A stretch of DNA of 64,000 nucleotides from Prevotella sp. (GCA_017960525.1 JAGCZA010000058.1:1-64000), one strand, 5' to 3'. Shown: positions 28,563-37,095, numbered from the stretch's first letter. Program-made: numbers and translations. The notes: generated from the sequence alone by a model not told the origin.

Positions 28563-31478
28563 TTATTTTGTCTTTTCCTTATATAACTTAAACAACTCGG
28601 CCACGCACTGACTTTCCGTAAAGGTGGACTTCACAGGGAAACCGTAAGCCAGCATGACGGCACGGTCATTGTTCTGATGGGCAGTCAAAAGTTCTGGATA
28701 GAGGTACATATTTTCGCCGTACATGTCGGCAAGGCTCTTGTCTGGATAGAGTTTCCTTGCTTCAATGATAGCTTGTGCCGTCTGCTCTATTCGCTGTCTT
28801 TGTTCTTCTGTTGGTGATGGCATGGGGAAGTTGTAATAGACAGACGGAGCATAGCGATAATCATTCTTTAGCCTGCCAGCCACTACTCGCATCCAGGCAT
28901 TGTGAACATTAGAACTAAGAAGCCCAAAATCATAGAGTGTTGCATTGTTGACAAGAACGGCTGCATCACTTGCAATTACTGTTGAAGGCATAAAACCGAT
29001 AGGAATATATCTGCGATTCTCCGACGAAACACGGGGGATAAGCAGATAGTCTGTTTCGGGTTGTCTGTTTTGAGTAAACAAATACGGTTTGTTCGCCGTT
29101 TTCTGAATTCTGTCCACAGGACTATTCAGGCGATATTCGTTTATGTAGCGGAATCGTTCTGTCAATTCTGGAATATGTGCATAGTCAGCAGGCCGTTTGC
29201 CAACAAGCCATAAACAATATCGAGTGAATTCAGTATCGTTAATGAACTCTCGGCTCCCAACAAAGGGCAACAAAACTTCATCTAGTTCTGGATAGCGTCT
29301 GACCATTTTATCACGTTCCGCTTTAGTAAACAACAAACGTCCGTCATCAGCAGGAGGACTGCCTTGTACTACTTTCGTCAATCCTTCATTAATACTCTGG
29401 CTGCGATTCTTGATAAAAACATCGGGTGCTGCTTTCAGATAACCATTAATATGCTCAACAATTTCGTATTTATCGCCGTTAAAGAGTATTTTCTCTTTTC
29501 TTTCCTTATATGAAAAACCAACAATAACACAAGATACTCCAGCAGTAGATTTTGCCTCACTCGTCCACTTGAATGTGCTATGTGCGAAGTTAATATATAG
29601 TCCGTTTCCCAGTTGTTTCTGCCAAAACAGATTAACCGATTCGCCTTGACAAATGGAGTTTGAGGAAACAAAAGCAGCCTCTGTGTCCGTTCTCCATATT
29701 AATTCTGACGCCTTCTTGAACCAACCAGCGACGTAATCGAGTTTGCCATAATCCTTGGAAGGTGCAAACACCACTTTCAAGTCCTCAGTCTGTTCTTTCG
29801 AGCGCATTGCCTGTCCCACAAATGGAGGATTTCCAATAATGTAGTCATAGCGAACACGATATCTGGTGGGGAGTTTCGGGATTATTGACCGATGGGATGC
29901 AATTAGGTTTATTTCATCCATTTCCACTACAGGCTCACTGGCCACCAATGGCTCATCCTCGAAGATGACATAGGCGTTCTTTGCATAAATAGTAGGAATG
30001 TTCGACGGCACTTCTATCACATCCCAATCCATCCGCAAAGCATTTCCCTCACGGATATTGATATAACTTTTCAACGGCAGGAAATCGATGTCCTGATGGA
30101 TAATCTTCTCTGTCTCTGCCAGCATCTGCGCCTCGGAAATCCATAGGGCGGTGGTGGCGACGGTGACGGCAAAATCGTTGATTTCTATGCCATAGAACTG
30201 TTGGATACTGACCTTAATGGGGTTTAGGAATTGACCAATCATCGTCTGTCCGTGGTACATTTCGCGTATGACTTCATTCTCCAGTCGGCGCAAACTCAAA
30301 TAGGTTTCCGTGAGGAAATTGCCAGAGCCACAGGCTGGGTCAAGGAAGGTCAGCGAAGAGAGTTTCATTTGATACTCACTTAGTTTCCGCTTGCGCAGAC
30401 GCTCCACTTTCTCCTCCAGAATATCGTCGAGTTCACGACGCAAATCATTTAGGAAAAGCGGGTCAATGACTTTGTGGATGTTCTGAATGCTTGTATAGTG
30501 CATACCGCCGCTGCGACGTGTTTCAGGATTCAACGTCGACTCGAACACTGCTCCGAAGATGGTGGGCGAAATCTCGCTCCAGTCAAAGTCAAAACTTGCA
30601 TTTTGCAACAATGTTTGCTTCAGTTCTTCCGTAAACTGAGGTATCTCTATTTGCTCCTCAAACAGACCGCCATTTGTATAAGGGAATGCCTTTAGTTCCT
30701 CTTGCAGATATTTGCTTCGCTTTTCTACCGGCGTATTCAATACCTCAAACAAGTCATGCAAAGCCCTTCGCAAGTCCTTGGCCTCGTAAGTCACAAGAAA
30801 ATCGTGGAACTGATCGTGGCGGAACACACCAGCATCCTCAGCATAAAGACAGAACACAATGCGCACACACAGGATATTCAACCAACGTAGTGCCTCATTT
30901 GAGTTGTCATCATATTGTTTCAGCAACGCCTCGTATATCTTGCCTACAATCTCACCTGCTTGCATCGACACCTGCATCTCTTTCGACAAATGCTCGTTCT
31001 TGGCATCAACAAGGAACATCAGACGGTAGTATTCTTTGCCTAAGTTCTCCAGCAATATCTGTTCTGGTTCACCGTTTGGTTGCTCCATATCGTAGACCAG
31101 AAACTCAGAGAAATTACAGGTCACAATCCAACGAGGATGCTCTGAAACGGGAAGACTAACCACATAGCGACGAGCCTGCTGAAAGGGATTAAGGACAGTC
31201 TTGTCTGCCTGAACAATGCCCTTGCGCAAGTCCTTGCCCAGCGACTTTTGTTCAATGAGCACACGGGTAGAAGGGATGCGGACGTCAATGAAGTTCGATT
31301 CATCCACTTTGTGATGCTCTTCAAATCGGATGAAGCCGTCAGTAATCGTTTCTATTCCAAAGACATTTGTAAGCAGGTCAATCCAGAAAGGCTGCGATTC
31401 GCCTCTCTCATAGCCTCTGCCTTTCCATCGCTTTGCAAACTCTGCTGCACTGGCTGCTATCTGTTTTTCAGTCTTCAT
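28563..31478 (-). CDS. MmeI-like single-chain restriction-modification enzyme (Type IIL/IIG)
   Basis: The 971-residue protein combines nuclease, methyltransferase and target-recognition parts. The N-terminal nuclease has Asp65-x10-Glu76-x-Lys78 (FIDVRIPSTRVLIEQKSLGK), a PD-(D/E)xK site as in MmeI. A helical linker (about 180-360) leads to an N6-adenine methyltransferase with motif I DPACGSGNF at 380-388 and motif IV NPPF at 550-553. The C-terminal third (VGSREFINDTEFTRYCLWL...) resembles the MmeI recognition and C-terminal domains. Such enzymes methylate one strand for self-protection and cut unmodified DNA at a distance, with no separate restriction subunit. It starts 17 bp after the Fic gene. 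All key residues are present, so it should be active. Confidence 0.88.
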   Translation of the reverse strand: MKTEKQIAASAAEFAKRWKGRGYERGESQPFWIDLLTNVFGIETITDGFIRFEEHHKVDESNFIDVRIPSTRVLIEQKSLGKDLRKGIVQADKTVLNPFQQARRYVVSLPVSEHPRWIVTCNFSEFLVYDMEQPNGEPEQILLENLGKEYYRLMFLVDAKNEHLSKEMQVSMQAGEIVGKIYEALLKQYDDNSNEALRWLNILCVRIVFCLYAEDAGVFRHDQFHDFLVTYEAKDLRRALHDLFEVLNTPVEKRSKYLQEELKAFPYTNGGLFEEQIEIPQFTEELKQTLLQNASFDFDWSEISPTIFGAVFESTLNPETRRSGGMHYTSIQNIHKVIDPLFLNDLRRELDDILEEKVERLRKRKLSEYQMKLSSLTFLDPACGSGNFLTETYLSLRRLENEVIREMYHGQTMIGQFLNPIKVSIQQFYGIEINDFAVTVATTALWISEAQMLAETEKIIHQDIDFLPLKSYINIREGNALRMDWDVIEVPSNIPTIYAKNAYVIFEDEPLVASEPVVEMDEINLIASHRSIIPKLPTRYRVRYDYIIGNPPFVGQAMRSKEQTEDLKVVFAPSKDYGKLDYVAGWFKKASELIWRTDTEAAFVSSNSICQGESVNLFWQKQLGNGLYINFAHSTFKWTSEAKSTAGVSCVIVGFSYKERKEKILFNGDKYEIVEHINGYLKAAPDVFIKNRSQSINEGLTKVVQGSPPADDGRLLFTKAERDKMVRRYPELDEVLLPFVGSREFINDTEFTRYCLWLVGKRPADYAHIPELTERFRYINEYRLNSPVDRIQKTANKPYLFTQNRQPETDYLLIPRVSSENRRYIPIGFMPSTVIASDAAVLVNNATLYDFGLLSSNVHNAWMRVVAGRLKNDYRYAPSVYYNFPMPSPTEEQRQRIEQTAQAIIEARKLYPDKSLADMYGENMYLYPELLTAHQNNDRAVMLAYGFPVKSTFTESQCVAELFKLYKEKTK

Positions 31479-31495
31479 ATTCTAAGTTTCTCAAT

Positions 31496-32230
31496 TTAGT
31501 ACTTTATTCTGAAATAGTCGAGGGCTGCTTTGTAGTGGTCTTGTGCCGTCAGGCAGGTGTCGGTCAGGTAGCCGTCGATGTGGCCCCATTCGCGGAGGCC
31601 TCGGTAATAGAACATCTTCAGTTCGTCGGTGATAATGAAGGGGACGATGGCACTCCTGAGACATTCCTTGAACATCACGAGCCGACCTACGCGGCCATTG
31701 CCATCCTGGAAAGGGTGAATCTTCTCGAAACGCACGTGCAGGTCGAGAATGTCTTCCAATGTGTGGGTCTTCTTGGCATTATATTCCCTGAGAAGTCGGC
31801 CCATACACTCGCTGACCAACTCTGGCTCACACGTCGCTTCGCCGCCCACTTCGTTGGGTAAACGCTTATATTCACTTACGGAAAACCAATCTTTGCGACT
31901 GTCCGACGTTCCTGTCTTCAGTATGCCGTGAAGTTGCTTGACCAGTTCTTCGGTCAAAGGTTCCTCGGCTTTGTCTATAATCAGGTCGATGCAGCGGAAG
32001 TGGTTCACCGTCTCCACGATATCGTTCACATTGACAGATTCACCTTCGGCCACACCGATGGTGTTGGTCTCGAAGATGTAGCGCGTCTGCTCAAGAGTCA
32101 GCCTGCTGCCTTCGATGTGGTTGGAGTTGTAGGTCAGGTCTATCTGCGTCTTGTGATAGATGCCGCCCTTCATCCCCATCTTCTTCTGTTCTCGGAGAGC
32201 ATCGAGCAGTGATTGGTTGGTATTTGCCAT
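31496..32230 (-). CDS. Fic-domain protein with N-terminal inhibitory helix
   Basis: The 244-residue protein has the complete Fic active-site motif HPFQDGNGRVGR (172-183), including the catalytic histidine, and an N-terminal self-inhibition motif SNHIEG (Ser36 to Gly41), the form in which the glutamate blocks ATP binding. Fic enzymes usually attach AMP to target proteins. With the inhibitory helix inside the same chain, no separate antitoxin is needed. ATG at 32230 is chosen: the longer frame starts at a TTG lying within the -7 box. It appears to lead the transcript into the MmeI-like gene. Confidence 0.9.
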   Translation of the reverse strand: MANTNQSLLDALREQKKMGMKGGIYHKTQIDLTYNSNHIEGSRLTLEQTRYIFETNTIGVAEGESVNVNDIVETVNHFRCIDLIIDKAEEPLTEELVKQLHGILKTGTSDSRKDWFSVSEYKRLPNEVGGEATCEPELVSECMGRLLREYNAKKTHTLEDILDLHVRFEKIHPFQDGNGRVGRLVMFKECLRSAIVPFIITDELKMFYYRGLREWGHIDGYLTDTCLTAQDHYKAALDYFRIKY

Positions 32231-32248
32231 AGTTCTGGATTCTTTGTG

Positions 32249-32256
32249 CAAAGATA
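32249..32256 (-). promoter_or_regulatory. Probable -7 box of the fic gene
   Basis: TATCTTTG on the minus strand, 18 bp before the ATG at 32230. The -33 element is not conserved. Confidence 0.5.
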
Positions 32257-32359
32257 CTCATTTTAATTGAGTTTCGGTTGCTTTAAAGGCTAAAAAAGTT
32301 AAATCTTAACGGAATTTAGGTGAATTGTATGGGTTGGTTACGGGATACGTGACGCTTAG

Positions 32360-32392
32360 TCCGTCCAAACGGGGGGAATGGACGGACCAAAC
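32360..32392. repeat. Two degenerate 22-bp-spaced repeat units with CCGTCC/GGACGG inversion
   Basis: CCAAACGG occurs at 32365 and again at 32387, exactly 22 bp apart. TCCGTCC (32360-32366) and GGACGGA (32380-32386) form a 7-bp inverted repeat. The spacing and the GTCCAAAC core match the arrays at 12829 and 44402. It lies in the 297-bp gap between the DUF4861 and fic genes. Confidence 0.6.
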
Positions 32393-32435
32393 GGAGTGAG
32401 AGGGCGAAGGTAAAGTTAAAACAATGACAATGATT

Positions 32436-32497
32436 GTTAAATCAAAGGCAATGAATGATAAATCAAAGGCATTGAATGATAAATCAAAGGCATTGTT
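32436..32497. repeat. Tandem repeat, three units of 21 bp with TAAATCAAAGGCA core
   Basis: TCAAAGG occurs at 32442, 32463 and 32484, a constant 21-bp spacing. The full unit is AATGATAAATCAAAGGCATT, with the first copy partly diverged. It ends 31 bp from the DUF4861 stop codon. The sequence differs from the TTCGTCC units nearby, but the spacing is close. Confidence 0.85.
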
Positions 32498-32527
32498 TTA
32501 TGTTTTTCTGACTTGGGGGTGCTCTTT

Positions 32528-33766
32528 CTATTTCACGATGCTGACCACTACGGGCTGGTCCACCTCACGGCGCCACTGGCGGAGCCAGGCAAACCACTCG
32601 TCGGCGGAATGGAAGCCAAACTCCTCATTGGCAGAGCAATAGGCCACCTTGTAGGCCATCTGGCGGCCTGCCACTTTGACGACGTAGGCGTAGTTGTCCT
32701 TGTTCGCCGGCTCCTCGCTGACGATGTTTTTCTGCGGCACACAGACGGCAAGGCCCACCGTCTCACGCTTCCACTTCAGGGTGTCGGTGGCCGGGTAGTC
32801 GGTGCCCCAGCAGGCACGCAGACCCTTCTTGTCGGAAAACTCCACCGAGCCTTTCACGTTGATGATGCCTGTGGAGAAACGGTAGTTGTCGGCATTGCGG
32901 TTGAAAAGCACGTCGACATCGGTATCGCGGTGGCCGGCATACTGCGTGTAGCGCAGGGTCATATTGACAGGCTGTGGGGTGGTGGAACTGACAATCTGCG
33001 GGGCCTGCCAGCCTCGGTCAATGACCTCGACGATGGTGCGCAACGGCCCGTAGGAGACAACGCGCTGGGTGCGGCTGCGCACAGGTTCAATCATCGTGGG
33101 CTGCTGGCCATCCCATCCTCGGAAAGCGCCCAGACCGAAGGTGTTGCCCACCCAGAGCACATCGTCGCCATAGCCCTGTTGCTTTTGCTCGTCGCTCGTA
33201 TAGAACTGAGTGTCTTTAAGTTCCAGTCGTTTCTTGAACTTTCCGTAGAGGTCGAGCGTCTGCCGCTGGTCGAAGTAGATGCGTATGCCGTTCAGTTCGC
33301 TCTCGAAGTCGACGCCGTGGTGGTGCTGCAGATTGTATGAGTAGGCGCAGTCGCCGCGTGCGGTGATGGCCTCTATGAAGTTGTTCTGCTTGTTTTTCTC
33401 TTTCACATTCTTGTTGCCCATCACCATTTCGGCATAGACGCGGGCAGGGTAGGGGCGTGGCTCGCCTTCGGCATAGAGCGTGACGGTGTACTGCTTCGTC
33501 TCGCGGGCCTTCAGGTCGGCCAGGAAGCAGAGTTCGTCGAACTGCTCGTCCTGGTCGAGGTCGTCCAACTGGCAGGGCACCTCCTTTCCGTCAAGGGTGA
33601 CGAGTGCCGACCGCACGTCGATGTGTCGCAACTGCGGCAGGTCTATGACTACCGGCTGGTCGGTGCGTGGTGTGTTCAGTGGGTTCTTGACGCTGACCTT
33701 GACGGTCTGTTGGCTGCTGGCCGATAGGGCACAGCAAAGGGGAAGAATCAGTGATAATAGTCTCAT
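32528..33766 (-). CDS. Secreted DUF4861 family protein
   Basis: The 412-residue protein has an N-terminal signal peptide (MRLLSLILPLCCALSASSQ) and the DUF4861 pattern: an early beta-sandwich region (VKNPLNTPRTDQPVVIDLPQL) and a later part with the conserved GDDVLWVGNTFGLGAFRGW and DTDVDVLFNR-type stretches. Members occur in Bacteroidota beside polysaccharide-degrading genes, and some resemble uronate-acting proteins, but no function is established to my knowledge. ATG at 33766 is chosen because it begins the signal peptide; the open frame extends 17 codons upstream into the promoter. It is a single gene here. Confidence 0.75.
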   Translation of the reverse strand: MRLLSLILPLCCALSASSQQTVKVSVKNPLNTPRTDQPVVIDLPQLRHIDVRSALVTLDGKEVPCQLDDLDQDEQFDELCFLADLKARETKQYTVTLYAEGEPRPYPARVYAEMVMGNKNVKEKNKQNNFIEAITARGDCAYSYNLQHHHGVDFESELNGIRIYFDQRQTLDLYGKFKKRLELKDTQFYTSDEQKQQGYGDDVLWVGNTFGLGAFRGWDGQQPTMIEPVRSRTQRVVSYGPLRTIVEVIDRGWQAPQIVSSTTPQPVNMTLRYTQYAGHRDTDVDVLFNRNADNYRFSTGIINVKGSVEFSDKKGLRACWGTDYPATDTLKWKRETVGLAVCVPQKNIVSEEPANKDNYAYVVKVAGRQMAYKVAYCSANEEFGFHSADEWFAWLRQWRREVDQPVVVSIVK

Positions 33767-33787
33767 GGCTTTTGCGTTTGTTTTCCA

Positions 33788-33795
33788 CAAAATTA
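33788..33795 (-). promoter_or_regulatory. Probable -7 box of the DUF4861 gene
   Basis: TAATTTTG on the minus strand, 21 bp before the ATG at 33766. No clear TTTG is at the -33 position. Confidence 0.5.
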
Positions 33796-33844
33796 CGTAA
33801 AAGCGAAGAAAATGCATTTATCGTTAAAAAAAATTAGGTTAAAA

Positions 33845-33876
33845 TTTGGATAATTCAAGTTTTTTTAGTAATTTTG
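33845..33876 (+). promoter_or_regulatory. Promoter of the GldB-like gene
   Basis: TTTG at 33845-33848, 20 bp, then TAATTTTG at 33869-33876. The TTG that opens the longer reading frame at 33874 is part of this box, so translation must start at the ATG at 33892. Confidence 0.75.
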
Positions 33877-33891
33877 CACCCGAATTTAACA

Positions 33892-34677
33892 ATGGGAAAC
33901 AATCCAAGGGTGAAAAGAACGTACCTCATATTGCTCTTATCGATGGCTGTCTGCCTCGGTTGCCAATGGCATTTGCGGCCGGCAAGCGACGCCGAGGACG
34001 ACAGGCGCGTGAGCATTGTGCGCTACGACCGCATCGAACATCTCTATCTGACGACAGCGGACTTTGCCGCCCTGCAACAGATGAAGACGGTCTATCCCAT
34101 GCAGACGCGTATGCTCATAGAGAATGTGCTCAAACTGGGGCGCGTAGACGAGAGCGACATCAACTCCCGCTTCCTGCTATTCTTCCAGGACAGCACGCTC
34201 CAGGCCATGATGGGCGACGTGGAGCGGCAATACGCCAACACCGACGACCTGGACGCCCAACTGACCGAGTCGTTCAGGCGGTTGAGCGAGTTGCTGCCCG
34301 GCATCGAGTTCCCCAGCGTCTACACGCAAATCGGTTCGCTTGACCAGAGCATCATCGTGGGCAAGGGCCTGCTGGGCATTTCGCTCGACAAATACCTGGG
34401 AAGCAACCATCCGCTCTATCTGCGCTTCGGCTACACCGAGGAGCAGCGCGCCATGATGACCCGCCAGTATATCGTGCCCGACTGCCTGGGCTTCTTCCTG
34501 ATGAGCCTGTTCCCCCTCCCTGAAGGTGAAGAGGAGGACCACGTGGCCCGCATCCAATATGTCGTGAACCAGGTCATGGGACGCAAGGTGTTCGACAGAA
34601 ACGAAGTGGCGCATGTAGAGAATTACATGCGCCAGCACCCTGAGACTTCCGTCGAATCCCTGCTCAGTATGCGCTGA
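33892..34677 (+). CDS. gldB: GldB-like lipoprotein
   Basis: This 261-residue lipoprotein (lipobox region LLLSMAVCLGC) matches the gliding-motility GldB family, with RVSIVRYDRIEHLYLTTADF near the start, a helical LTESFRRLSELLPGIEFPSVYTQ segment, then DQSIIVGKGLLGISLDKYLG. GldB was defined through gliding in flavobacteria but is kept in non-gliding Bacteroidota, where its role is not clear; the second half resembles metal-independent relatives of zinc peptidases. It is convergent with the DUF5606 gene. Its stop codon lies inside a hairpin. Confidence 0.8.
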   Translation: MGNNPRVKRTYLILLLSMAVCLGCQWHLRPASDAEDDRRVSIVRYDRIEHLYLTTADFAALQQMKTVYPMQTRMLIENVLKLGRVDESDINSRFLLFFQDSTLQAMMGDVERQYANTDDLDAQLTESFRRLSELLPGIEFPSVYTQIGSLDQSIIVGKGLLGISLDKYLGSNHPLYLRFGYTEEQRAMMTRQYIVPDCLGFFLMSLFPLPEGEEEDHVARIQYVVNQVMGRKVFDRNEVAHVENYMRQHPETSVESLLSMR

Positions 34678-34686
34678 ACAGGGATT
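34655..34686. terminator. Hairpin spanning the gldB stop codon, probable terminator
   Basis: AATCCCTGCTCAG (34655-34667) pairs with CTGAACAGGGATT (34674-34686) with one mismatch across a 6-nt loop. The TGA stop (34675-34677) is in the right arm. A T-rich but broken tract follows (GTTCTTTCGGTTTATT). It lies between convergent genes only 20 bp apart. Confidence 0.6.
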
Positions 34687-34697
34687 GTTCTTTCGGT

Positions 34698-35150
34698 TTA
34701 TTCTGCTTTCTTTTCCTCGCGGTCGGCGATGTTGTCGCCTTCGGTGGGCTTCATTTCCTCCTTGAAGTTGGTGATGCCGTTTTCCACAAGGATGTTGTAC
34801 CACTGGAGGAGTTTTTTGATGTCACTGGTGTGCACGCGGTCGCGGTCGAAGTTGGGCAGCACTTTGGCGAAATAATCCCTCAACTCGTCGCCGCCGGCCT
34901 TCTTCGGGTCAAGGCTGGCCTTTGCCCCTTTCTCCAGCGTCTTCAGGCTTTCCAGCACGTCCATCAGGGGCACGTCTTCGCTGTCGGTGAACATGGCAAT
35001 GTCGGCCAGCGAGGTGATGCGGTCGGTGCCAAAGGCCGGCTGGCGCTTGTGTGCGGCGTCGAGCGACTCGACGATGAGACTGTTCTTGCCGCGAGAAATG
35101 AGTTTGTAGAGTCCGGGCTTGCCGGAGATAGATAAGATGGTCTGTTGCAT
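34698..35150 (-). CDS. DUF5606 family protein
   Basis: The 150-residue cytosolic protein begins QTILSISGKPGLYKLISRG, the hallmark of DUF5606, followed by SLIVESLDAAHKRQPAFGTDRITSLADIAMFTD. The family is common in Bacteroidota next to the coaE-yajC-nusB cluster, as here, and has no established function. A charged tail ends the protein. It starts 42 bp after coaE. Confidence 0.8.
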   Translation of the reverse strand: MQQTILSISGKPGLYKLISRGKNSLIVESLDAAHKRQPAFGTDRITSLADIAMFTDSEDVPLMDVLESLKTLEKGAKASLDPKKAGGDELRDYFAKVLPNFDRDRVHTSDIKKLLQWYNILVENGITNFKEEMKPTEGDNIADREEKKAE

Positions 35151-35192
35151 TTTCGTAATGATTTTTGGTATTTTAATTCTTTGGTTATTGTT

Positions 35193-35771
35193 TCAAATTG
35201 CGTCTCCTGCGCCGACAGATTGGAGCAGGGCGTCTATCTGGTCATTGAGCGGCGTGGCGCCGTCGTTGACAATCTCGAAGTCGGCCTTCTGCCTGACAAG
35301 TTCCTGCGGCCATTGGCGGTTGAGCCACTGGCGGGCTTTCTCGGCCGTGATGCCGTCGCGACGGACAATGCGGTCAATCCTTACCTCGTCGGGGGCGGTG
35401 ACTACCACCACTTTGTCCACCAGACGGTCAAGTCCCGACTCGTAGAGGATAGCGCTCTCCACCCATTGCTGTCCGCTCTGAAGGAAGTCGTCGAACACGG
35501 CGGGGTGCACGATGGCGTCGATGGCCTGGGCATTGTCTTCCGAAGCAAGCAGGAACTGGGCCACCGCCGCCTTGTTGAGTTGCTGGCCATTGGCCGAATC
35601 GTAGGCCTGCGGGCCAATCAGTTCGGTCAGTTGCTGCCTGAGCCTCGGCGACGTGCGCATCAGTCTCTTGGCGGCGGCATCGCAGTCGTAAACCTCAATG
35701 CCGTGTCTGGCCAGCAGTCTGCAAACGTAACTTTTCCCGCTGCCAATGCCTCCTGTAATGCCAATTCTCAT
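35193..35771 (-). CDS. coaE: Dephospho-CoA kinase
   Basis: The 192-residue enzyme carries out the last step of coenzyme A synthesis, phosphorylating dephospho-CoA. The P-loop GITGGIGSGKSYVCRLL is at the very start, followed by EVYDCDAAAKRLM, where the Asp binds substrate, and the lid-like RIDRIVRRDGITAEKARQWL. ATG at 35771 is chosen since the family starts directly with the P-loop; the open frame continues 31 codons upstream inside the ybbR-like gene. It overlaps that gene by 4 bp. Confidence 0.96.
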   Translation of the reverse strand: MRIGITGGIGSGKSYVCRLLARHGIEVYDCDAAAKRLMRTSPRLRQQLTELIGPQAYDSANGQQLNKAAVAQFLLASEDNAQAIDAIVHPAVFDDFLQSGQQWVESAILYESGLDRLVDKVVVVTAPDEVRIDRIVRRDGITAEKARQWLNRQWPQELVRQKADFEIVNDGATPLNDQIDALLQSVGAGDAI

Positions 35772-36751
35772 TTTGATGTATTCTCTATGAGATAGTCCAC
35801 TTCCTTCACGCTCAGCCTGGCGTTGGACACGCCTTCGGGCACACGCCTGATCCAAATGCCGCACTTCGACGATGTGCTCTGGGAGAACTCAAAGTAGTTG
35901 GCCACCACTTGGAAGTCTTCCGCATCGATGGCCTGGTAGTTTTTCATACCCGTGACGCATTTCACCGAGACTTTAGCCGGGAAAGTGCGCAGTTTCTTCC
36001 CTTCGGGCATATTGATGCCCTCAATGGGTATGTCATTGATTTCCACCTCTGTCAGCACGTCGGTGGTGAAACTGATGTTCACTTGGTCTGGAACCATCTT
36101 GGCACCCACTATGGGCTGCAGCCGGGCCACGACGCTGAGTGTGTCGGTCAGGTCGGGATAGTTGAGTTCTTCGGTGTAGGCCACCCTGATAGTGTCCAGC
36201 ATCGTCTTCGTGGCGTAGATGGTGACGCTGTCGGGCGAGTACTTGGTGGAAGAAATGTAGTAGAGTTGCTGTGGCGTGACCTTTCCCGTCCATTTCACGG
36301 GAATCTTTTTTGACTCACCATAATTATAATAGAACTTGAGCCTTTCGGGCTTCACGGCCACCAACTTGGCTGATGCGGGCAATGCCGAAATGGCCATTTT
36401 CCGCAAATCGGTGGTGCCGACGGTGCCCGTTCCCTTGCCGTCGGCAAAGCGCTTGAACTCTATATTGATCGGCCGCTGCACCTGTCCGTAAACAAAGGAG
36501 ATGATGTTGAAACCCTTGTCGCTGACGGTGACGCGCAGCGTGTCGGTCTCGCTGGAAGTGAGCACCACGTTCTGGGGGATGCGCGTATATCTGACCACAA
36601 TCCTGACCTCCTGCTCATACACTTCGTTGAGGGTAGTCATCAGCCAGAATACGCCGGCCAGGGCAAAGAAAAAGAGAAAAGCCAGCAGTTCCCTGTTAGT
36701 GCGGCTGAACAGGAAATCGCTGACTTTGCTATATATGTCTCTGAGACTCAA
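35768..36751 (-). CDS. YbbR/CdaR-like membrane-anchored protein
   Basis: The 327-residue protein has one N-terminal transmembrane helix (LLAFLFFFALAGVFWLMTTL) and three beta-rich YbbR-type repeats in the periplasm. In Firmicutes, CdaR/YbbR regulates the c-di-AMP cyclase CdaA, but no cdaA is next to it here. In Bacteroidota it sits, as here, between yajC and coaE. The function in this phylum is not settled. A 4-bp overlap with coaE shows translational coupling. Confidence 0.85.
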   Translation of the reverse strand: MSLRDIYSKVSDFLFSRTNRELLAFLFFFALAGVFWLMTTLNEVYEQEVRIVVRYTRIPQNVVLTSSETDTLRVTVSDKGFNIISFVYGQVQRPINIEFKRFADGKGTGTVGTTDLRKMAISALPASAKLVAVKPERLKFYYNYGESKKIPVKWTGKVTPQQLYYISSTKYSPDSVTIYATKTMLDTIRVAYTEELNYPDLTDTLSVVARLQPIVGAKMVPDQVNISFTTDVLTEVEINDIPIEGINMPEGKKLRTFPAKVSVKCVTGMKNYQAIDAEDFQVVANYFEFSQSTSSKCGIWIRRVPEGVSNARLSVKEVDYLIENTSK

Positions 36752-36760
36752 CGACTCTCT

Positions 36761-37081
36761 TTATTTCTGGATGTTAGTGCTGGCCATATCCTTGTACACA
36801 TAGCCTTTGTCGACCGTGACGACCACGTCACGGGCTATCTTCACGTCGACGGTGTTGCGCGCCAGGTCGATGCTCTTCACGGTGCCGTAGATGCCGCCGC
36901 CTGTGACCACCTGCGTGCCCTCAGTCAGTTCGTTCTGGAACTTCTGTATCTCTTTCTGCCGCTTCTGCTGCGGGCGAATCATAAAGAAATACGTGATGGC
37001 AAAGATGGCCACCAACATCAGGAGCATCATTCCGCTTCCTCCGCCTGCTCCTGCCTGGGCGGCCAATACAATGTTTGTCAT
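36761..37081 (-). CDS. yajC: Preprotein translocase subunit YajC
   Basis: The 106-residue protein has one N-terminal membrane helix (MMLLMLVAIFAITYFFMIRP) directly followed by QQKRQKEIQKFQNEL and the conserved TQVVTGGGIYGTVKSID, the YajC signature. YajC associates with SecDF and the Sec channel. It lies 14 bp after nusB and 9 bp before the YbbR-like gene in a compact core operon. Confidence 0.95.
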   Translation of the reverse strand: MTNIVLAAQAGAGGGSGMMLLMLVAIFAITYFFMIRPQQKRQKEIQKFQNELTEGTQVVTGGGIYGTVKSIDLARNTVDVKIARDVVVTVDKGYVYKDMASTNIQK

Positions 37082-37095
37082 AATTTGCTGGTTGT

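Noticed and set aside
32424..32642. Short protein reading through the 21-bp repeats (MNDKSKAL-type repeats)
   Set aside because: The frame exists because 21 is a multiple of three; it runs antisense into the DUF4861 gene and has no promoter or ribosome-binding site.
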